From positions 106,834 to 158,153 of the forward strand of contig NW_004191622.1 of the NCBI RefSeq assembly GCF_000330505.1: 51,320 nt of DNA, in the 5' to 3' direction. Shown here piece by piece: positions 9,735 through 20,123 of this stretch; within the stretch, counting starts at the first letter, position 1; each line of letters opens with the position of its first letter. The notes under the pieces were generated by a model, which was not told where the DNA came from, did no database searches, and was given only the letters and a program-made list of their open reading frames with translations. The DNA is from Entamoeba invadens IP1 (lineage: Eukaryota > Evosea > Mastigamoebida > Endamoebidae). The translations under genes and the position numbers were made by a program.

Positions 9735-10372
9735 TTATTCTTTCAAGTTCATTTTTCTTCCTCTTCTTGTGTCTTTGAATTTGCTTTTTGCCCACTTCAA
9801 TGAGTTTCTGTGAGTTTTTTTATTCTTTTATGTGTACAACTCTACTCTATGAATATTTATTTATTTGGGTTTGAATATGTCGTACATTTATTAGACCAAT
9901 AAAGGTGTTTTTTTTTTCGTTTCATTGGTATAAATTATTTAAATTAATTAAATTCACTTCTTTTTCAAACCTTAATCTATAATTAATTGATTTTTTACTA
10001 TATTGTATAGTTATACTTAGCTACCTCGATATAGAATTTATTTTGTATTCATTTTCAAAAAAAAGAACTTTATCTAGTTTTCTTGAATAATTACATTTAT
10101 AGTATCAGTATGGTTTATTTATACTAATATTTAAATAATTAAAAATATTAAAAAGTATTGTATTCTTGACAGACAACGAACTATACTATTAATTATAAAA
10201 TACAATACAAAGAACTAGAAAAATTACCAAGAAAAAAGCAGGGAGAAACCCTACCTTCCCGATACGGCAGTATATACGTCCGTAAAATACCATTATTAAG
10301 CGACTAACTCCAGAAGGAAAGTAGTTTGAAAAGAACTGAGAAAAGGGAACTAACCCTTGCAAGTGAGTCTTT
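9735..10372. other. Intergenic region with a GC-richer leader before RPS17
   Basis: The first ~450 bases are AT-rich with no gene. From about 10235 the composition changes abruptly: GCAGGGAGAAACCCT (a short AGGG/CCCT hairpin), GATACGGCAGTATATACG and related sequence run up to the RPS17 ATG at 10373. AAAGAACTA (~10209) and AAAAGAACT (~10325) resemble the motif before RPL5. This looks like the RPS17 promoter plus a longer than usual leader, or a small RNA gene; the sequence alone does not decide. Confidence 0.4.
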
Positions 10373-10726
10373 ATGGGAGGAGTCAGAACAAACACCATTA
10401 AGAGAGCTGCTCGCAACATGATTGAGAAGTACTACCCAATGTTGACCCTCGACTTCAACACAAACAAGCGTGTCGTCGACGAGTTTGCTGTCATCAGTAC
10501 CAAGAAAATGAGAAACAAAATTGCCGGGTACATCACTCACTTGATGAAAAGAATTCAAAACGGGCCAGTCAGAGGCATCTCCTTCAAATTGCAAGAAGAA
10601 GAGAGAGAAAGAAGAGACAACTTCATCCCAGAAAAGTCTGAAGTTCAGACCGACAACCTCGTCACTGATGCTGTTACTCTTAAGATGCTTGAAGCCATCG
10701 GCATGCCAATGAACAAGAAAAACTAA
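10373..10726 (+). CDS. RPS17: 40S ribosomal protein S17 (eS17)
   Basis: 117 residues, intronless. It matches eukaryotic eS17 over its length: [53 protein letters not shown], then [18 protein letters not shown]. It lies on the head/beak side of the small subunit. Animal S17 has ~135 residues; here the C-terminus after the KMLEAIG helix is shorter (ends MPMNKKN), as in some protists. It converges with the UBR4-like gene across ~250 bases of AT-rich DNA that includes the 14-bp palindrome ATCTATTAATAGAT (10860-10873). Confidence 0.96.
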   Translation: MGGVRTNTIKRAARNMIEKYYPMLTLDFNTNKRVVDEFAVISTKKMRNKIAGYITHLMKRIQNGPVRGISFKLQEEERERRDNFIPEKSEVQTDNLVTDAVTLKMLEAIGMPMNKKN

Positions 10727-10973
10727 ATGAACCCTTTTTGATTTCTTCATTCCTTTCATTAGTGGAGTGCTATAACTCTTTATTCTATTTTTATAGTTAA
10801 TTACAGATTCATTTCGTTTTAACTATAATTATTTAATAATTATCTAATAATTATAGTATATCTATTAATAGATTAGATACTGGTGTTAATGTCTAGTCAG
10901 TCGACAAGTATAATTAATTATAGTAAGTATATTATTTATTATAATTCAACTCAACTGATGTCAAATTTGTGAA

Positions 10974-13900
10974 TTAGAAGACAAAAGGGATGGTAATACC
11001 CCTCTCATTGATTTCATTAAGAAGTGCTAGTGTCTTCATAACAGAAAGATACTCCTTACTAATCGGAGCAAGTTGCGGCTTTTCAAGTACATTCGAGAAA
11101 AATGCCCAGACACGCTTTCGAACACTTTGTTCACCCACTTTGTATAACATCTTAAATGTATGCATCAACGACTCCCTCACAACTTCCGTCTTGGAGTATG
11201 CAGTCATATAGACCAAATCACCTATTCCTCTTGATCCAATGATGCTCGATGCAAATTTCGTTCGTGTTGGACCAAAGGTCTTTAACTCTTCATTCACTAT
11301 TTGGGTCTCTTTTTCGTCAGTTTCACCATCTTTTTCTTTGTCCTCCGTTACCTCCTTTGGTACACTCGATGGGACATATATGACACTTGTGGTCATTAAA
11401 GCCTCATACAATAAAATAGCTGGAACGGAGATATCAGAAACATCCGAACGTGCCCACTTCATTAGTCCACCAAAAATGGTCGAATTGTCGCTCACAAATT
11501 TCTGCCAGTTTGATGGTCTTTTTCGAGCAACTTTAGAGGCTTGTGTTAATGTTTCGATCATTTCTTTACGCTCACTCCCATCAAGAAGGGTCAATATCTT
11601 CTCATACCTCTTCTTGTCAGTAGCTTGGTGATACAAATGGGAACTACCAGACAACTCATAGAGTAACTCCTTTGAAACTACACCACGAGGAATGACTCCT
11701 TGTGTCTCAAGAACGATAATTTCCTCTAAAAGTCCTTTCCATTTTGCACCATCTAATAAGACCATCTTCTTTTCTTTATAATGAACTTGTAAATAGAACA
11801 ACGTCTGTAACACGTCCACTGCTATTTCAACAGATTTCATCTCTTTCGACTTGTAGAGAGGTAGACTGTGACTACTTTGTGTTGTTATCACTTCGTTCTT
11901 CCCTTCTCCAATCGCCTTGATCTCTTCAGTCAAAACAGTGTGTAAGACGTCTTCGACACTTTTTGCCTCCAACTCGTTTGCAATCGACTTTCCTATGTAA
12001 TGTGAAGGGTAGAGTAACACGCCTTTTTCAAAATTGGTTTCACCAAGTGTTTTTAATGTCTCTAAAAAGATTTGGTACTGCTTGGTGTCCGAACTCCTCA
12101 CAAACGACTTCACCAATTCCACCGCATGGAGACCAACAAGGTGATTCTTAGAATACTCATTCATTTGACCAACTAAATACTTTGCCGTCGATTTGATGAG
12201 TTCTGGTGGAACTTGGCTCAAGTGTTTTGCTGTGAAACACACATAAATCAGTTGACACACTCTTAAGAACGTGTCTGCATCTTCCAGTAATGTTTGTGAG
12301 ATCAAACAAGACACTATTCTTTTATTACAGTCCGCCATTGGGACCATCTCGAGCATCACATTGACTTGATTGTATTTCGCAAACACAAGTGGTGATGTCA
12401 TTTCATTACAGAGTGCATTCAAAACGATGTTCCCATACTTCTTGCTCTTCACATAGTCCATGAACGTCTTGTTTAACCCACCAGCCACTTCCTTCAATTT
12501 GATTCGTTGTAACATCAATTTAGTTGCTTGGTACATAAAGGAGTCCCGTGACTCAACAGAGTCTTCAGAGAACTTCAGACATGTTTCCAGTAGATTATCA
12601 ATACCTTTGATCGAGTCATTACTTGTGAACAGACTGGGGTACTTCTTAATAATCGCATTTGCCTTCAACAAGAAGACTGACAAGTGCTTATAACTATATT
12701 TCGAGTTCACTCCTTGCATTCTCTGTATTAAAGTCTCACTCATCATCTTGTTCAGTTCACTTTTCGAGCTTGTCAGGTACTTTATTATCTGCGTGATTTG
12801 TAAGTGAATGTATGCGTTCGTCGGGTCCAACACCATCTGTGTCATGTCTTGAAGAACTTCGTCCAAGAAAGTCTTTTCCTGTCGCGCGGAGTTGAGTTCA
12901 AAATACCTCAACAAGAACACCAGAGACGTTTTACAGATGTGGTGGACGGGCATGATCAGTGGCTGTTGTTCGTCTTTCTCTCGTAGTCCAATTTTCATTC
13001 GAATTTCATCATATCCGCTCGATATTTTTGAAACACCAAACGCTTCGACTTTTGAGGTATAAGGGAGATGTTCTGCATTCACACAATCAATCAATGTGAG
13101 TTCGATCAGTGGGTCTGTCTTGACCACTTCCTCGTCAGTCATAAAGACTGTAATGATATTCGAAGCTGTTGTCATCTGTACACGTCTTCTTCCTACCAAG
13201 ACACTAATAGGTACAGTGTCTGATTTGAAGTGAAGTCTCACTGCTTTAATCAAGAAATTCTCATTCAAATTTGTCACAAAGAGTCGATTGTAAAAGACTT
13301 TCTTGTTCTTCACTAAGTTGAATGCATTGTCAGTCTCAAGTCGTGTCTCGATTGGGACTAATTGTGAAATGTCACCAGAAACTCCTTTAATACTGTCATC
13401 CTCAAGCTCCGGCTCTGGTATATAACTGATAGAAACAGCACCTTCATTAAAGATACCAACACTTAAATACCCAACTCGGGGCTCAACAGCAACACCTCCA
13501 AGCTTTTTATTCATTATTTTAGTCTTCTCCACTGTGTCTTTATTGAAACTGACACCAAACAAGTTGTGTGTGCTTTGCCCATAAACACAATAAAACGAAT
13601 TTCTGCAGTTGAGCTTTCTCCAAGACGTGGCTTCAAAGTCTTTTAACACAAAATGTTTCGTCACCGAATTTGTCATCGAGTCAAATTTGCAGATGTAGCA
13701 CTCGTTCTCATAAGTCAGTGCAATACTGTCAATATCACCCAAATACTCCATCCAAGTGATCACTTCGTGCTTCGAGAAGTTCAGTTTAATACTCTTTGTA
13801 ATCATTTTGAAGCGTCCTTTTGTCAATGGACAGTCAATGACTTGGATATAGATGTCGCCAACTTGGTTGGACACAACAAGAATGTACTGCCGTTCCCCAT

Positions 13901-16900
13901 ACCAAAACACTGTTCCAGACATAATAATAGAGTCTATAGAATACTCTTCTGTATACACTTCTCCATCTTTGTACACACCAAATCGCACAAACTTGTGCGT
14001 GAAGACGACAAACTCATTCTTAGACGCTAACCACTCCACTCGGTGAATAAAAGCGTCCTCTTCGTCACTAACTATTTCAATCGACTTTTGCTCATTAAAC
14101 AATAACAGAGCAACTGTTGTCTTCGTCGACACTAAAAGAAGCCCATCAAGTGTCGGATGCGCTTTAATCGAGTTGATGACATTCTCGGTAGGAACCAATT
14201 CAGTGCCACGGAGTATTCCCGTGTCTTCAACGACTCTGTACATTCTATTCTTGTTATCGTATGTAAAGAGATTCGTTTCATTGACAAATGCGTCATCAGT
14301 GTCTTCTTCTCGAGTGTTCATTTGTAGTTGTTCCTTCGTAAGCAACTCTCGCATCAAAAATTTGCCTTTGAAATCGCTCAATTGGACTTCTTGATTTGTG
14401 AAGAGTGGATTTGTATATTCAATTTCGTCCATTTGTGCCTTTGTTAATTGAATGGACATGTTTCTAAAGAACTCGAAGATCTCCTTCCCGAGCTGTGTAT
14501 CCTTCATCAGTGTATTTTCAAACGATTTTGAAGTCGCTGCATCTAGCTTCACGGTACTCTTCTTACACGCAAAATCAATTTCATAGAGACGCTCCGTTTC
14601 TTCACTCACTTGTTTCATAAGTGCCACTTTCTGTCTTGGGTCATATTGTTGGACTGTTTTACAGCGACAATTAGTGCATTGACATACTTTCTCGACTATA
14701 CCACAATATTCGTTCTCATTTGTATTATTGAAACAACACTTCTGACATGCCTCACATATATACATCTTCTCTCCTTTGTCATTCACTGTCATGTACATCC
14801 GCTGTGCAAAGTTCTTCTCTCCAAGGCAATTTTTCGAACACAATAAAGTCTGAGGAACAACTTCTGGCAATTGGTCATTCTCCATTTGGCTTCTTCCACT
14901 CTCTTTGATTTGACAAAACATGTTGTAGACCATATATAACAACTCACTGAATGCATTACACTCTTTCAACGTCTTAGTCTTCTCAATGGGAATGTTTTTA
15001 AACCATTTCGTGATACCTTCCACAAGAATTCCTCCTTCTTTCTGTTTAACAATATAACTAAAGATTAGAGTAAAGTATTTTTTGATATACTTCCCATAGT
15101 TCTCCACTACTAACGGCACAGACTCAACTAATTTCTGTAAAACATCTTTCTTCACATCAACATCACTCCCAACTACACTCTCAAGGAAATCAAAAAGCTC
15201 TTTCTCCTCCTTCTCACCACTTTCTATGAAGACGTTGTCCTTCTCAGTCCCTATAATCTTCTCCATACACCACTCCCCAAATTCGGGATTCTTCCATTCT
15301 TTAAGAACCTTTGAAAAGATCCGTTTCATCGAGTCGTCACCACTCATAGCCAATTGTAAGTACTCTTCTATCCGGCGAAGAACTGTCATATCACGCAACT
15401 TACCACCAACAAGTAAATACAATTTCAAATCACCTTGTGAAAACTGTGGGGTCTTTTGAAGGTAATAATCCACCTTTTTACTCTGCTTTTTGACCTCCGC
15501 AATCGCGTTTTTCATCACAGAAAGGCAGTCAAGCACACAATCTACAGTCCCTACACTCACTGTTTTTTGATTCAGAACAAATCTGAGGTATTCGTCGCAT
15601 CGCGATATTTTCGACTGTGCAATCAACAACTCGGCCTTCTTGTCTCCTCCAATTTTAGTGGCCAACTCGACGGCACGCACTTTAGTATATCCGAACCCGA
15701 TATCCGGTATAATTTGCAGTAAATTGTTCATCAATTTATTCGACTCAAAAGTGTGTTTAGCGTTCGATTGAATAGAAATGAGTGTAGACAACGACACGAC
15801 ACTTTTTACTATTTTCTGCGTTGAAGAGACTGTTGCGAAGTACGCGTGGTTAGTTGGTCTAATTGGGCATGACACTACAGAGTCCAATATATGTTGTAAT
15901 GGGTGATAGAATTCATCCGACCACAAATATAACTTCGATCCCCACCGGTCGACAACAAAATTAACAGTTTCAGTCGTTAAGACCATTCCTTCAATGTATT
16001 TCTTAAGTGACTCTTTCTGTACACCTTCACAAAGTACAGCAATTATACCATCCCTCTTCCAATCAACTTCTTTCTTTCGAAAACGATCAATAATCATTCC
16101 TCTATCAAGATCTATAACACCACCAAGTTGATTCGTCTTCACTGCTTTCACGTAGTCTTCCAATAACCCCCCACACATGTCATAGAACTCTTCAAGATGC
16201 TTGAAAACAACATCACTAATACTTTCATATAACTTGTCGGGAGAATTCACAGGCTCAGCCCATTCCTCACGTTTCTTTAACACTTTCCTCTTCCTTCTCG
16301 CATCACTCGCAAGCACTTTATTCTCAAGAGATTCAGCAGAGGCATCACCATTTGCAGTGACTTTCGCGTCTTTTTTAATGAGAGATTTAAGTCCTTTTAT
16401 ACCATGCAAGATCCCTTCTTTTTTAATCGTTTTCTCCTCTTTTAAAACATTCTTTAAGTCTTGCTTTGCTTTCTCCTTCTCAGCTTTTTCTTCCTTTTTA
16501 GCACTCGTCTGGAGGTTCTTCGCTGCAGTCTCAAACTTCTTTTTGTCTTCTTCTGTTTGGGTCAGCTTCTCTCGAGCAAGTGCCTCAGTGTTATTCGCTT
16601 TTCTGAGAATCAACTCATGTCTGTATGTATCTAAGTACTTTCCATTCAATGACGCACATGTCAAAAAGTGCACAATCGTTTCTATAATAGCGTCGGTACG
16701 TCCTCCCACCTTCTCCTTTTCGCTTCGAATACGTTTCAAAATATCAATCAAATTCTCGACGTGGTCTTTCAACTTGATATTCGATATGTCTACCTCCTTA
16801 TAAAACTTCGACTTCTGTTTGTTCGTTAAATAACACAAATTTGTCATCCAATTGACGTAATGTAATATTAGATTGCCAACAGGTAACGTTTTGAACAACT

Positions 16901-19664
16901 TTCGATCTTTGAATTGTTCAATGAACGCTTGTGGTGGTGGCAGTAAACACAGAATCATCCACAGCGAGTTAAAGAAGTATTCTCCAAGTATAAAAGTGAT
17001 TGTTTCAAGTGATTTATCTGTTGGTTGTTGGACAGAGCAGTCTCTTAAGAGTCCCAAGAGTCTGTCGTACACTTTATTATAATCTGCAGTCTCTGTTAAC
17101 ATCACAACACTTCCCAGAGGGTAGTGCATTCCAAGTCTTAAATCAGTCAAGTAATTCTCATAAGTTGTATATTTAGTGAATCCATAGAATCGAATATACC
17201 CATTCATAGGAGGTACTTTGTTCTTCGTTTCCATCGCAACTGAAAAGAGCGCATCTTTATAATTCAACTTCTCGATGAAGGCTGGGATGATACACGTATC
17301 CTTCGTCATACTTCCATGTTCCTCAAAAGATCGACTTAAAAGTGCATTCTTCAACTCATTTAAAAGATCCACAGAGAAGTCGTTGTGGTATCGTAACATA
17401 TAATCAAGTATAAGTAATGCACGAGTCAATCCAACTACTCCTTTCGTATTGATTTTGACTGGAGCGTTGAGTATGATTTTGAAGAGCTTTCTCATATATA
17501 GAATTCTCGAGTCTCGACTCAAATTGTGGAAGATAAATAACATCAAACAAACAGTTTCATATCCAACACACTCTTCTCCCTTCCACTCGTCTTTTGTACT
17601 TATCAAGTTCTGTAATGCGCTCAAGAACTTCTCCCATTCGTTAATAGCAAGGGGGTCATCTTTCCCTTGAATGGTTTGGTAATAGCCTATACGGTGTATC
17701 CACAGTCTTGCAGTGAACACAGCAAGTTCGACAGGCACAACCAATGTATATTCGTCTCTTCTTTTCTCCAACAAATACGTAATATTAGTGTCTGTAATCT
17801 TTCTGTTGTTCACAATTTGCTTCAACAAGACACGAAGGTTTGTGATCGATTCGGCGTCAGACACTAAAGGCCCAAATGGCTCATTACCATCACCATTTAG
17901 TGAGACATGTGGACTTTGAGCAATAATGATCGTCCATAACGCTTGTATATGCTCACGCTTGAAGTAATTTTTCACATACAAATTGAGTGCTTTACACGGG
18001 GAGTCGACGAAGATGTAGACTGCCAAGAAGAGGGGGACTATTCGTGTCATTTCAAAATCTACGGTACTGGAGTTGTACGTTTTCTCCTCGACGTCCGTTT
18101 CAAACTTGTGGATTCTCATCTTCTCCATTGCTTCCTCGTATCCAATCCCCACAAACGCAGTCAAAAGGAGTGAGAAAAGTGTGTTCAAAAACACGCCATT
18201 TGGACTCAAAATGAGTTCCGTAAGAAAATCAAATGTATTCACAGCGAAGACGTCTATTTTATGAGTGTAAACCTCTAACTGTAAATTCCCCTTCGCAAAG
18301 TTCTTGTAGTTATTTGGGTCGACGACAGTCTGTTTTTTACTCTGCAGTCTTGAAAAGATGTCTCTTGAGAACATGAAAGCGAGTGCCGTTGAGAACAGAC
18401 AAGGCAACGGGACCTCCTTTTTGTCTTCTACGCACTTCACAATATAGTTCAAGTCGTGTTCGCTAGAGAACAACGACCCAAAGAGGCGTGCTGCTATATA
18501 CGCCTCCATATTCACATACACAACTTGATTCCCAATCCGGTTTTTCAATATCCCCGACGCGCTAAATAAGCACTCACAGAGGTAATCGCAGTATGTGTGT
18601 AAATTCATAACAGCGCACAAGTGTTCGTGCATCGTCACTAACACATTTAATAAACTCACGACATCGCCTACACATGTTGGTTCGATCGTCTCGAAGTTAC
18701 CGATGAACGTTAAAACACTTCGTACCAATCGGAGTGTTGTTGCGACTCTCTGCGCTTGTTGCACTTCATCGAATTTGTCTTCATTAGCATCGGTGTGTTC
18801 AAGTATCGATATACAATATTGCAGGAATGTCCCGACAGAGAGTAACTCCCAATTAAAGATCGTCTGATTCTTCTCGACTAATTTGTCAAATGTGGACATC
18901 GCCTTTTCCTCTTTCTCTTTCGCAGGTAAAGCATCAGAGTCTGCTACAGCACCGTGTAACATCGATCGCAACGAGTCGGAAGTGATTTGTGGATAAGCGT
19001 CAGGGATTCTTCCTTTCAAATTCGTTGGAATGGTTTCATGTAACACCCCCTCCACTGCTATCTCCATCTTCTTTGTTGTTTCTTGTGTGACTTCGAACAC
19101 GGGATAACACAGATTTTCAGTCTCAGTAAACAATTTCAATACTTCGACATATGAAAAGTCCTCTGAGTATCCACACAAGATCGATACCGTGGTGTTAATT
19201 TGTTTGAAGATGATGTAATTGTTAATCCCATCCAAATAGTTCTCGGGGATGTCCTTGGATACAACTGAACTGACTATCTTATGAGAATACCTCAGAATCT
19301 CAGTTGTGATATGTTCGAGTTGTTGGTGATTGTTTTGGGGTTGTGTGAGTGTCCACGACAAATCAACGTGAGATAGTTGCCAAGCAATGAGCGGGAGAAA
19401 TGGGACCAAAAACTCAAATTGTATTTTCGAGAGGTTTTGGGTGTCTTTAAGAACATTAACAAATACAGAAGTTAAGTCCATGTCGACAACAGAACTTAAA
19501 AAGTTGGGGTGTTGGACTCGTGAAATCAATTGATCAAAGAACTGACTTTGAAGGATCGAGTCGGACTTTAAAGCATCTCTCCTTCGTTGGATCTCTTTCC
19601 TCTTCGCTTCTTGTTGTTGAAGAAGCTCCTTCTTTTTCTGTCTAATGAATTCTTGTTTGTCCAT
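10974..19664 (-). CDS. Giant UBR4/BIG/Pushover-like protein, C-terminally short
   Basis: 2896 residues in one uninterrupted frame. Layout: Lys/Glu-rich start; long helical-repeat N-terminal half with a Lys/Ala/Glu coiled segment near 1050-1110; a Cys-rich zinc module at ~1605-1675 where UBR4 has its UBR box (human ~1656); a beta-propeller-like part (~1780-2070); a beta-sandwich-like section (~2130-2300) with IETRLETDNAFNLV and SVLVGRRRVQM segments; and C-terminal helical repeats. UBR4 is a huge N-recognin acting in protein quality control. The N-terminus-to-zinc-module distance matches UBR4, but only ~1220 residues follow, against ~3450 in human, so the C-terminal ligase part seems absent. 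The zinc module is noncanonical (ICEACQKCCFNNTNE lacks the usual His). It may recognise substrates with a separate ligase. Confidence 0.8.
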   Translation of the reverse strand: MDKQEFIRQKKKELLQQQEAKRKEIQRRRDALKSDSILQSQFFDQLISRVQHPNFLSSVVDMDLTSVFVNVLKDTQNLSKIQFEFLVPFLPLIAWQLSHVDLSWTLTQPQNNHQQLEHITTEILRYSHKIVSSVVSKDIPENYLDGINNYIIFKQINTTVSILCGYSEDFSYVEVLKLFTETENLCYPVFEVTQETTKKMEIAVEGVLHETIPTNLKGRIPDAYPQITSDSLRSMLHGAVADSDALPAKEKEEKAMSTFDKLVEKNQTIFNWELLSVGTFLQYCISILEHTDANEDKFDEVQQAQRVATTLRLVRSVLTFIGNFETIEPTCVGDVVSLLNVLVTMHEHLCAVMNLHTYCDYLCECLFSASGILKNRIGNQVVYVNMEAYIAARLFGSLFSSEHDLNYIVKCVEDKKEVPLPCLFSTALAFMFSRDIFSRLQSKKQTVVDPNNYKNFAKGNLQLEVYTHKIDVFAVNTFDFLTELILSPNGVFLNTLFSLLLTAFVGIGYEEAMEKMRIHKFETDVEEKTYNSSTVDFEMTRIVPLFLAVYIFVDSPCKALNLYVKNYFKREHIQALWTIIIAQSPHVSLNGDGNEPFGPLVSDAESITNLRVLLKQIVNNRKITDTNITYLLEKRRDEYTLVVPVELAVFTARLWIHRIGYYQTIQGKDDPLAINEWEKFLSALQNLISTKDEWKGEECVGYETVCLMLFIFHNLSRDSRILYMRKLFKIILNAPVKINTKGVVGLTRALLILDYMLRYHNDFSVDLLNELKNALLSRSFEEHGSMTKDTCIIPAFIEKLNYKDALFSVAMETKNKVPPMNGYIRFYGFTKYTTYENYLTDLRLGMHYPLGSVVMLTETADYNKVYDRLLGLLRDCSVQQPTDKSLETITFILGEYFFNSLWMILCLLPPPQAFIEQFKDRKLFKTLPVGNLILHYVNWMTNLCYLTNKQKSKFYKEVDISNIKLKDHVENLIDILKRIRSEKEKVGGRTDAIIETIVHFLTCASLNGKYLDTYRHELILRKANNTEALAREKLTQTEEDKKKFETAAKNLQTSAKKEEKAEKEKAKQDLKNVLKEEKTIKKEGILHGIKGLKSLIKKDAKVTANGDASAESLENKVLASDARRKRKVLKKREEWAEPVNSPDKLYESISDVVFKHLEEFYDMCGGLLEDYVKAVKTNQLGGVIDLDRGMIIDRFRKKEVDWKRDGIIAVLCEGVQKESLKKYIEGMVLTTETVNFVVDRWGSKLYLWSDEFYHPLQHILDSVVSCPIRPTNHAYFATVSSTQKIVKSVVSLSTLISIQSNAKHTFESNKLMNNLLQIIPDIGFGYTKVRAVELATKIGGDKKAELLIAQSKISRCDEYLRFVLNQKTVSVGTVDCVLDCLSVMKNAIAEVKKQSKKVDYYLQKTPQFSQGDLKLYLLVGGKLRDMTVLRRIEEYLQLAMSGDDSMKRIFSKVLKEWKNPEFGEWCMEKIIGTEKDNVFIESGEKEEKELFDFLESVVGSDVDVKKDVLQKLVESVPLVVENYGKYIKKYFTLIFSYIVKQKEGGILVEGITKWFKNIPIEKTKTLKECNAFSELLYMVYNMFCQIKESGRSQMENDQLPEVVPQTLLCSKNCLGEKNFAQRMYMTVNDKGEKMYICEACQKCCFNNTNENEYCGIVEKVCQCTNCRCKTVQQYDPRQKVALMKQVSEETERLYEIDFACKKSTVKLDAATSKSFENTLMKDTQLGKEIFEFFRNMSIQLTKAQMDEIEYTNPLFTNQEVQLSDFKGKFLMRELLTKEQLQMNTREEDTDDAFVNETNLFTYDNKNRMYRVVEDTGILRGTELVPTENVINSIKAHPTLDGLLLVSTKTTVALLLFNEQKSIEIVSDEEDAFIHRVEWLASKNEFVVFTHKFVRFGVYKDGEVYTEEYSIDSIIMSGTVFWYGERQYILVVSNQVGDIYIQVIDCPLTKGRFKMITKSIKLNFSKHEVITWMEYLGDIDSIALTYENECYICKFDSMTNSVTKHFVLKDFEATSWRKLNCRNSFYCVYGQSTHNLFGVSFNKDTVEKTKIMNKKLGGVAVEPRVGYLSVGIFNEGAVSISYIPEPELEDDSIKGVSGDISQLVPIETRLETDNAFNLVKNKKVFYNRLFVTNLNENFLIKAVRLHFKSDTVPISVLVGRRRVQMTTASNIITVFMTDEEVVKTDPLIELTLIDCVNAEHLPYTSKVEAFGVSKISSGYDEIRMKIGLREKDEQQPLIMPVHHICKTSLVFLLRYFELNSARQEKTFLDEVLQDMTQMVLDPTNAYIHLQITQIIKYLTSSKSELNKMMSETLIQRMQGVNSKYSYKHLSVFLLKANAIIKKYPSLFTSNDSIKGIDNLLETCLKFSEDSVESRDSFMYQATKLMLQRIKLKEVAGGLNKTFMDYVKSKKYGNIVLNALCNEMTSPLVFAKYNQVNVMLEMVPMADCNKRIVSCLISQTLLEDADTFLRVCQLIYVCFTAKHLSQVPPELIKSTAKYLVGQMNEYSKNHLVGLHAVELVKSFVRSSDTKQYQIFLETLKTLGETNFEKGVLLYPSHYIGKSIANELEAKSVEDVLHTVLTEEIKAIGEGKNEVITTQSSHSLPLYKSKEMKSVEIAVDVLQTLFYLQVHYKEKKMVLLDGAKWKGLLEEIIVLETQGVIPRGVVSKELLYELSGSSHLYHQATDKKRYEKILTLLDGSERKEMIETLTQASKVARKRPSNWQKFVSDNSTIFGGLMKWARSDVSDISVPAILLYEALMTTSVIYVPSSVPKEVTEDKEKDGETDEKETQIVNEELKTFGPTRTKFASSIIGSRGIGDLVYMTAYSKTEVVRESLMHTFKMLYKVGEQSVRKRVWAFFSNVLEKPQLAPISKEYLSVMKTLALLNEINERGITIPFVF

Positions 19665-20123
19665 TGTAATTTATCAGTTTCATCTACTTTTTCCACTCTT
19701 CAAAGTTTATTACTATTATTTTATGATTATTTTACAATAAACGTATAGTTCATTTTCACCACAGACAGTTTAAAAGTTTTTTCACATGTTTTTGTCATAC
19801 CTTTTGCATTTTGAAGACCAAAAGTTATTCAACAATTTCAAGAAAAACAATTGATGGTTTTTAAATAGTAAATTTTTAATAAAAACTAAATTAAAGAATT
19901 GATTTAATTTATAACGAAATTTATAAATAAACTATTTAATACATATTTAGGAAATACTATTCAAATATTACTAAGACTTAGAATTATAAAAATTAAGGGG
20001 ATGTGTAATAGTAATATATAGTAATATATAGTAATATATAGTAATATATAGTAATATATAGTAATATTTTTATATTAAAAATAATAATAAGTGTATGATG
20101 AATTAAGTCTCTTCTCGACACGA
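19665..20123. other. AT-rich spacer between UBR4-like and Vps18-like genes
   Basis: About 460 bases separating two genes in the same orientation, very AT-rich, with no open frame of coding character. It holds the 10-bp tandem repeat listed separately and would contain the Vps18-like 3' end and the UBR4-like promoter. Confidence 0.5.
20011..20067. repeat. 10-bp tandem repeat GTAATATATA, five perfect copies
   Basis: GTAATATATA is repeated exactly five times from 20011 to 20060, followed by a partial copy (GTAATAT). Perfect identity of all copies points to recent slippage. It lies in the 3' flank of the Vps18-like gene. Confidence 0.95.

Noticed and set aside
16201..16803. 200-codon plus-strand frame opposite the UBR4-like gene
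   Set aside because: Shadow of the Lys/Glu-rich coiled segment of the real gene on the other strand; composed of Ser/Phe/Leu runs.
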